From Panaeolus papilionaceus (Eukaryota; Basidiomycota; Agaricomycetes; Agaricales): 34,686 bases of DNA. The DNA lies in assembly GCA_015501605.1 (NCBI GenBank), contig JADNRZ010000061.1, positions 1-34,686 on the forward strand, written 5' to 3'. The notes under the pieces were generated by a model, which saw only the letters and a list, made by a program, of their open reading frames with translations, searched no databases and had not been told where the DNA came from. Made by a program: the position numbers and the translations under genes. This document shows, piece by piece, positions 29,701 through 34,686 of this stretch. How positions within the stretch are numbered: position 1 is the first letter of the stretch; each line of letters opens with the position of its first letter.

Positions 29701-32091
29701 AATCGCATGATCCCAAGGTCTTCTCTCAGGAAGCTTAAGAAACTCAGCTTCAGAGAAGACACGATGGAAGAGACTCTGATAGTCAGGGACTGGACCATGA
29801 GGTGAGGAAGGGAGAGTGGTCTGTTCTGGTTGAGGAGCAGAGTTACACAAGAAACCTTCAGCCAGGCGTTGACTGATGGTTGAAGTAGCGTTGATATGCT
29901 CTTCAGCTTCCTCAGGGAGTAAGCCAGAAACCCAGACACGATCGCCTTCCTCAAGATCAAATGGCAGATCAGAGGACTCGAGATCATCAGAATCTTCAGG
30001 GGAAGACTCTTCAGGGGTGAGAGAGGGGGCAGGACCAGAGCGGCAGGCATTCACCTTGGCTTCTTCCTTACGAGCAGCCTTCTTTTCCTCATTGAGTTCC
30101 TTCTTGCAACCAAAGCATCGACTGCTAGGCTTGCAACGAGACATCTTGACTTCTCCAGTTTCCCAATTGACTTCAGGATTGTGATCCCTGAACCAAGTGT
30201 ATCCAATGATCAGCTTCTGCTTCCCTAAGCCCGTGACACAGAAGAGTGCGCGTTCTGTGTGGCCGTTGTACCGGAGGATCAAGTCAACCACCTCAGTAAT
30301 TGAACCAGACTCGTTGAGCGTTCCATCCACGTTACGAACAGGGATGGGGCGGCTGAGTTTCCTGGTGGCAATTCGGTTGGACTTGACGTACTCTCGATCG
30401 ATGAACAGACCAGTAGCGCCAGTGTCAAGCAAGGCCTTGACAGATCGAGCCTCATGGGAGTCGGTGGTCTCTATCTCAACCTTCAGGTGAAGGGAGCTAG
30501 GTCCAGGTGCAAGAGAAGAGATGGTGCACGAGGATGGAAGGCGACGACATTCCCATTTGGAGCGACGAGGTAGGCGGGGCGGAGCAGAAGGATCATGGAG
30601 GGAGGATGGAGAGGAGGGAACCTTGTCTTCATCTGGGAGAGATAGAGTCTCATCAACCAGAGGGGCATACCGATTACGAGAGTCAAGAACGACTTTAGGA
30701 CAAGGTAGAGGTGGAGCTTGTGCAGGCGTTTGCACAGAGACTTCACTTGTCACAGGCTTTCGTAAGGGGGCATGAGTGGTGCGAATAGACAAAGGACCAG
30801 GGGAGGGGTCAAGGAAATGTGAGAAGGAAGGAGGAAGAGAAGAGAGTGGGCTAGGCACAGGAGGAGGAGGCTGCGGATGGAAGGTGTCATTAGCAGCCAA
30901 GTTGAGAGCAACAAGGCGGGCCAATTCATACCAGCCAGAGGGATCGTTATGAGCTGGATGTGAAGCTACCCGCTTACTGAGATGATCAGTGATGGAGGGG
31001 TGGAGGCCACGACGGAACTTGACCACGATGTAGGAGGGGTCAGAGTAGCCAGCTTCAGCAACAAGGTCACGGAAGGAGTCAACATAATTGTCAACAGAAT
31101 GATCCCCTTGGAAGTAGGAGGTACCTTCCAAGATGAGGGCAGCAGTTTCCTGCTCACGCAAGGGGAAGAACTCTTTGCGAAAGTCTTCAGCAAAGTGATC
31201 CCAAGTTGCATAAGGGGAGGAACCTTCCTCAATGAGCTCAAAGATCCTGCAGGACCATAGAGCAGCTCGACCAGCAGACATGAACGTGAGGGCCCAACTA
31301 ATCATGGTGGACTCGTCAGGAAAAAGATCTGGACGAAGTCTGAAGTAACCCATGAGAGAGTTGTAGAAGGCTTTGCCCTTGAGACGATCACCATCGTACC
31401 GGGGAGGAGGAGCTGGCCTAACCTTTTCTGCAATCATCAAAGGAGTCCCAAGACGATGAGAAGAAGGGGCAGAGGGATGCACTACTCCACTAGGATAACC
31501 AGAAGAGGCAGTGAGGAGAGGGGAAGACACTATTCCACTGGGGCAACCAGAAGAGACAGTGGGGAGGGGAGGATCCACTCTATTGGATGACCGAATAGAA
31601 GTGGGGGGAAGAGGAAGACTACTACTAGAAGAAGAAGAAGAAGAAGAAGAAGAAGAATGTTCCATAGGTACACTAATAAAATGAGAAGAAGAAGAAAAAG
31701 GGTGAGGAGAAGGTGAAGATTGTTCCATGTTTACACTAGGTAAAGGGAAAGAAGAAGAAGGGGAAAAGTTTCTATCTACAGTTCCATGGTTTAAAGAGTG
31801 TAGTATCCCATCTGTCAGCTGTCCAACAGAGTGGGAAGGGAGTGGGGGAAAAGTAGAAGAAACAGGAGAGGGAGAAGGGGAGGAAGAAGAAAGAGAAAGG
31901 GAAAGGGAAGAAGGAGGATTAAAGGTAGAAGAAAAATAATGAAGCAAGGAAAGAACAGAAGACCTCAAGTGGGAGATAGCTACCTGTTGGGATTCCTGCT
32001 GAGCAAGCATGGAGGATACCTGGTCTTCCAGGGAAGGCAACTGAGACAGAGAGACAGAAGCAGCTGGAGGTGGTGAAGTATGGAGATCCAT
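26773..32091 (-). CDS. Gag-Pol polyprotein of a chromodomain gypsy element
   Basis: 1772 residues in one frame, ATG at 32089-32091. In order: Ser/Pro-rich N-terminus with a 13-Ser run (146-158); Gag domain about 225-400; protease with DTGA at 556-559; a Cys cluster at 653-662 behind the protease; RT about 790-1010 with KLDI (Asp 895) and YLDD at 958-961; RNase H about 1100-1222 (Asp 1107, Glu 1150, Asp 1177, Asp 1220); integrase with zinc-binding H1331, H1338, C1368, C1371 and DDE residues Asp 1401, Asp 1461, Glu 1497 (D-35-E); GPYPVI near 1632; chromodomain about 1692-1742 (YLIKWEGYDAGWNSWEP). The set copies the RNA and integrates the DNA; the chromodomain normally directs integration to chromatin marks. 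No stop or frameshift, so it could be autonomous. Single-ORF layout without a frameshift resembles Tf1-type elements. Plus-strand frames across it are shadows. Confidence 0.95.
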   Translation of the reverse strand: MDLHTSPPPAASVSLSQLPSLEDQVSSMLAQQESQQVAISHLRSSVLSLLHYFSSTFNPPSSLSLSLSSSSPSPSPVSSTFPPLPSHSVGQLTDGILHSLNHGTVDRNFSPSSSFPLPSVNMEQSSPSPHPFSSSSHFISVPMEHSSSSSSSSSSSSSLPLPPTSIRSSNRVDPPLPTVSSGCPSGIVSSPLLTASSGYPSGVVHPSAPSSHRLGTPLMIAEKVRPAPPPRYDGDRLKGKAFYNSLMGYFRLRPDLFPDESTMISWALTFMSAGRAALWSCRIFELIEEGSSPYATWDHFAEDFRKEFFPLREQETAALILEGTSYFQGDHSVDNYVDSFRDLVAEAGYSDPSYIVVKFRRGLHPSITDHLSKRVASHPAHNDPSGWYELARLVALNLAANDTFHPQPPPPVPSPLSSLPPSFSHFLDPSPGPLSIRTTHAPLRKPVTSEVSVQTPAQAPPLPCPKVVLDSRNRYAPLVDETLSLPDEDKVPSSPSSLHDPSAPPRLPRRSKWECRRLPSSCTISSLAPGPSSLHLKVEIETTDSHEARSVKALLDTGATGLFIDREYVKSNRIATRKLSRPIPVRNVDGTLNESGSITEVVDLILRYNGHTERALFCVTGLGKQKLIIGYTWFRDHNPEVNWETGEVKMSRCKPSSRCFGCKKELNEEKKAARKEEAKVNACRSGPAPSLTPEESSPEDSDDLESSDLPFDLEEGDRVWVSGLLPEEAEEHINATSTISQRLAEGFLCNSAPQPEQTTLPSSPHGPVPDYQSLFHRVFSEAEFLKLPERRPWDHAIELIPGAQPKGCKVYPLNPAEREEAERFLAENEAQGKIRRSKSPMASPVFFVKKKDGSLRLVQDYRMLNDMTVKNKYPLPLISDLINQLRGARYFTKLDIRWGFNNVRIKEGDEWKAAFRTHRGLFEPLVMFFGLTNSPATFQTMMNEIFQDMISEGVVVVYLDDILIFTKDIPEHREVTHRVLKRLEEHGLCLRLEKCEFEKTRIEYLGLIVAENRVEMDPVKVAGVAQWPTPTNRKEVQSFLGFANFYRRFIKDFSHHARPLFDLTKSSTEFSWSPAAATAFQSIKDAVTSSPVLAAPNDDLPFRLEADSSDFATGAVLSQQSPEDGKWHPIAFFSKSLSPVERNYEIHDKEMLAIIRALQEWRHFLEGARHKFEIWTDHKNLEYFMSSQNLNRRQARWSLTLARFDFVMQHKAGATMGKADALSRRSDHGSSERDNQNITLLTPGMFAVRALEGLEFVGQERSLVREIRRHSKEASDLEDTVAKAVKALRKTGSQSLRSSEWDEADGLIYFCGKLYVPPGGDLRRRIVALCHDSTLAGHPGRWKTLELVSRNYWWPRMSKFIGLYTSTCDMCLRTKTIRQRPLGELEPLAVPDRRWDHISVDFIVELPESNGYDAIMVVVDSLSKRAHFTATTTTVSALGTARMYRDHIWKLHGLPSKVVSDRGPQFIAEFTTELYRLLGIEPARSTAYHPQTDGQTERVNQELEQYLRLYISERQDDWYDILSMAEFAYNNHVHSSTQQTPFLLDSGQHPRMGFEPLPPSRMETVNEFTDRMKTALEEARAALAAAKEDMARYYNRHRTKAPEIKPGDRVYLDASDIQTTRPSKKLSHKRVGPYPVISSVGKNAYRLQLPKSLSRIHPVFHVVRLTPAPYDPISGRRAKLPPPPVLVDNVEEFVVEKILNSKFIRGKLRYLIKWEGYDAGWNSWEPADDVHAPDLIKDFYAENPKAPKVIRTTYAHIPYKQAGLHASRAKQS
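31625..31660. repeat. (GAA)n trinucleotide run encoding poly-Ser in Gag
   Basis: A near-perfect AGAAGAAGA run on plus encodes the Ser stretch (146-158) on minus. Likely length-variable. Confidence 0.8.
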
Positions 32092-32205
32092 GGTTGCCAG
32101 ACAGGGAGAAGAGAGGAGAGGGAGAAAGCACAGAGTCTATAATGCAGCTGAACAGAAGAAGCAGAACAGAGGATGTAACAGACTGTATGCAGTCTCAGTC
32201 TCCAA

Positions 32206-32221
32206 GGTGACCTCTTTCTAC
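32206..32221 (-). promoter_or_regulatory. Primer-binding site, possibly for self-priming
   Basis: Directly downstream of the 5' LTR on minus the leader reads GTAGAAAGAGGTCACC. Ten bases of it (AGAAAGAGGT, 32210-32219) are complementary to ACCTCTTTCT in the LTR (32325-32334, minus), which sits about 33 bases after a TTAAATA box. I did not recognise a match to a tRNA 3' end. Complementarity between the mRNA 5' end and the primer site is the Tf1 self-priming arrangement. Confidence 0.5.
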
Positions 32222-32629
32222 TGTAAGGGCACCTCAGACACACACAAGTCCTGGGGGAGATCCAAAGATATATATCAGCTCTACATAAATACAGGAAGTA
32301 GGCTCACCTGGGGGAGATCCAAAGAGAAAGAGGTAAAGGATCAAACCCAGGTGAAACAGCTATTTAAGTGATGAGCTGGCATTGGCATCAGCCTTGATGC
32401 CAAACAATGCCTTTGGGAATAAACAAAGGGAAACACAAAGGAATGACTATGTAACAGTGGAAACAAGTGAATAACAAATGAGTGACAACTAAAGGAGGGT
32501 GTAATATAATATATATGAGTCCATGGTATGTCCAGATAATGAAATAGAGCAAAGGGAAATAGGGGAAAGGAGAGACAAGAGAGACAAGAATAAGGAAAGG
32601 AATAGGAGGTAGCAGGAGATCCCCTGACA
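32222..32629 (-). repeat. 5' LTR of the gypsy element
   Basis: On minus it starts TGTCAGGGGATC and ends GGTGCCCTTACA. It should hold the promoter (TTAAATA at 32361-32367) and a duplicated CTTTGGATCTCCCCCAGG block within its last 120 bases. Confidence 0.95.
32361..32367 (-). promoter_or_regulatory. Candidate TATA box in the gypsy 5' LTR
   Basis: TTAAATA on minus, about 33 bases upstream of the segment complementary to the primer site, so transcription could start at about 32334. A second AT-rich block (TATATATTATATTA, about 32500-32515) is an alternative. Confidence 0.4.
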
Positions 32630-34686
32630 CTGATCCGCCCTCGACGGCCACTCCCCGCCGTCAGGCGGGGGAGTGGGCGGGGGCGGGAGAGTCTCATTGA
32701 CGTCTACCTGGAGTGGGAAGCGTTCAGTGAGTCGATTGCCAGGCCTGGACTCATCGGGCAGGAGCTCGATGGGTTCGGTCAGTTGGGGGAGTCTCGAAAT
32801 GATCTCCATAACTGCCCCAGAGGTCTTTGCCCTTTCGGACTCGGACATACGGGCATAGGAACGAGCATGCAGCAGAGCTGCATGCGAGTTCCGTTCGTTG
32901 AGGAACCCCTGAAGGGGGTGACTGGACGCGAGCGTCCCGACACGCCAGGTGGAGCAGTCAGTCAGACAACGAAGAAGTAGAGGGATTGGAAGGAGGCCTG
33001 CAAGGGCCTCCGCTCCACCTACGGGAGTGGTCTTGAACGCACCTGTAATCCATAGGGCAGCTTTACGCTGCATCCCGTTAAACATTTTCAGGAGCTCCTT
33101 GTTACGTGAGCCCCTGAAGAACCAAAGCCTATGTCCGTACGTAGCGATTGGAAGAATGCACGTACGGTACAGAAGCCAACGCTGCACGGGGGAGAGTCCC
33201 CGGAGTGAGTTACCAAGCATCCCCATGGCCTTGACCGTGGTGAGTGCTTTTGTGGTGTAATAACGCACGTGCTCCCTGAAGGTGAGCCTGCGATCAAAGT
33301 AGAAGCCCAAATACCTCCAGATAGGCTTGGGCTTCAACGGTGTAGCACCCGTATAGGGCGCGTACCCCAAATCAATGGGGGGATTAACACCATCCCGTCT
33401 GCGCGAGAAGTGGAATAATTCAGACTTGTCATGCTCCAGCACCAGGGCCAGGGCAGTGAACAAGGTGAAGATGATAGAGTACGCCGCCCAAAGGGCGGCG
33501 ATGTTGTCGGTCAACTTCTTGGCCTGACAAATGAGAGTGCCGTCATCCACAAACGACAGCAAATAGCAAGACAGCGCGCCCGCTAGGGCACGCGCATCGA
33601 AGATCTTCATAATCGGAGCGATGTAAAGAGCAGATAAAACCGGGGACAGGGCGGAGCCCTGTCCCACACCCACATCAGCAGGCATTGGTTCCGAAGTGAA
33701 GGTGTTCCAGCTATACTGCGTGGAACGTCCTACAAGATATGAGGCAAAGAACCTCCGGACCTTGGCAGGGAATCCCTGCTTAGCCAGTATGGCCATCAGA
33801 ACATCATGGTTCAATGATGGGAAAAACTGCGCAATGTCAAAAGCCACCACACTGGTTACCAACCCCTTCGCCCAGCCCGCCCGGACCATATGGGTGAGGA
33901 TGAGGCCCGCATCTTCTGTCGAGCGTTGTTTCACGCCCCCCAGCTGACACGGATGAAATATATCCAGTTTGATACCCTCAAACTGAATGCGAGTCGAGAT
34001 GAGCTTCTCGATGAGTTTACCGAGAGTGTTCAGGAGCACAATTGGCCTGAACGACTTCGGAGTAGAGTACGACGCCTTCCCCGGTTTCGGAATAATAACC
34101 GAGGTTGAGTCTTTGAAGTGGCTGGGCCAATAGCCTGCTGTCAGGCAGGCGTTGGCCAGCTGTACGAAGAGGGTCTCGACGCCATCGGTGTTGATGACCC
34201 TCTTCAGGTACCGCCACGTGATGTGGTCGGGGCCGGGTGCAGAGAGACCGGAGCACGCTACTAGGGCTTCGCGCAGTTCCTGTCCGGAGAAAACCTCCCA
34301 TTCCCTCTCCTGCAGAGAGGGAAGCTCATCCAGGACCGAGAGGTCGTACTCCCGATCTGTGGCTGAATTGTAGGTGCCATGGAGTCCTTCCCACAGTGAT
34401 TCAACAGTATGGCACAGTTGCCCGCGATACTGGGTTGCCTCCGACGGCAGTAACTTGTGCTTCTGGACCCAATTCATTAGGTCCCAGGGGCGCTTGTTGG
34501 TTTCTGCGATTTTCTCAATTTCGGCATCGAAAAAAACCCGCTTCGCGCTACGAGTAGCTCTCCGCAGGGCCTGCCATTCCTCCCTCCCCTGGTTGGCCCG
34601 GAAGGCAGAAAGGGCAGTCGCACATTCATTGTTCCACCAAGCTTTTGATCGCTGACGACCTTCTTCTCCGTGGCATGGTGATCCCA
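32630..34686 (-). pseudogene. LINE copy L5, 5' part: linker, RT and thumb (runs off the window)
   Basis: Minus frame from the window edge to the gypsy insertion. The linker shows AWWNNECATALSAFRANQG, SAKRVFFDAEIEKIAE and NKRPWDLMNWVQKHK (34640-34460). RT: SGLSAPGPDHITWRYLKRV, DSTSVIIPKPGKASYSTPK, FRPIVLLNTLGKLIEKLIS, QLGGVKQRSTEDAGLILTH, VVAFDIAQFFPSLNH (motif A), VGVGQGSALSPVLSALYIAP (motif B), SFVDDGTLICQAKKL (motif C, near 33550), PKPIWRYLGFYFDRRLTFRE, LPIATYGHRLWFFRG, MFNGMQRKAALW. It ends in EWPSRADQ at the duplication CTGAT (32630-32634). From about 34640 to the stop at 25386, ignoring the insertion, the frame is open for roughly 990 codons. Near 34650 one base seems missing relative to L2 (KKxxxxxSKxWWN region). 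The endonuclease lies outside the window. Confidence 0.85.

Larger units (their letters stand above)
26354..32629 (-). mobile_element. Complete Ty3/gypsy chromovirus, 6276 bp
   Basis: Two 408-bp LTRs, a 5-bp target duplication CTGAT on both sides (26349-26353 and 32630-32634), a leader with a probable primer site, a single gag-pol ORF and a polypurine tract. LTRs differ by three transitions only. It is inserted in LINE L5, in the same transcriptional orientation. Confidence 0.95.

Noticed and set aside
30521..30775. Plus-strand frames opposite the gypsy ORF
   Set aside because: All lie opposite a long intact ORF with clear domains; typical antisense shadows.

Overview
The window looks like a transposon graveyard from a fungal genome. 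I see no host gene, no tRNA or rRNA and no CRISPR array. Every protein I recognise is a retroelement protein: Ty1/copia, Ty3/gypsy with a chromodomain, a Tad-like LINE carrying endonuclease, RT and RNase H, and a DIRS-type RT. That mix, and the flavour of the LINE and DIRS proteins, points to a basidiomycete, probably an Agaricomycete with a TE-rich genome such as an ectomycorrhizal species. This taxonomic call is inference only; no marker gene is present.

Layout. 1-238: tail of a copia Pol (minus). 238-1020: one arm (copy A) of a repeat that recurs at 17.4 and 21 kb. 1992-3083: decayed gypsy gag (plus), cut by a 2.1 kb inverted-repeat element (3084-5162) that itself holds a solo LTR with perfect 5-bp target duplications (4313-4860). 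5163-6070, 6613-7512 and 9594-10588: three ~0.9-1.0 kb non-autonomous DNA elements. They share related terminal repeats and a TGTCACATGTCACA-rich core but carry different palindromic subterminal repeats; one has an 8-bp target duplication. 6365-9593: a decayed DIRS-like element (ORF1 plus RT) that hosts the second of these. 10589-17250: one LINE fragment on plus (L0), then three broken minus-strand copies (L1, L2, L3) that run end to end. 17341-21500: a foldback element with >1.2 kb arms built of degenerate ~180-bp repeats. 21501-23841: LINE copy L4 (minus). 23842-24842: 3' end of a different LINE family (LINE-B, plus). 24843-26353 and 32630-34686: LINE copy L5, split by a complete, very young chromodomain gypsy element (26354-32629; LTRs differ at 3 of 408 positions; 5-bp duplication CTGAT; one intact 1772-codon ORF).

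Order of events by nesting: the gag, DIRS and L0 are old and heavily decayed; L1 lies against L0, L3 against L2 and L5 against LINE-B; the gypsy element is the latest arrival. Older LINE copies are strongly depleted of CpG (L0 has none in its first ~500 bp), as expected from methylation-linked deamination or a RIP-like process. The gypsy element appears to be the only unit whose coding capacity is intact within the window. Its leader and LTR contain a 10-nt complementarity that suggests Tf1-like self-primed reverse transcription.
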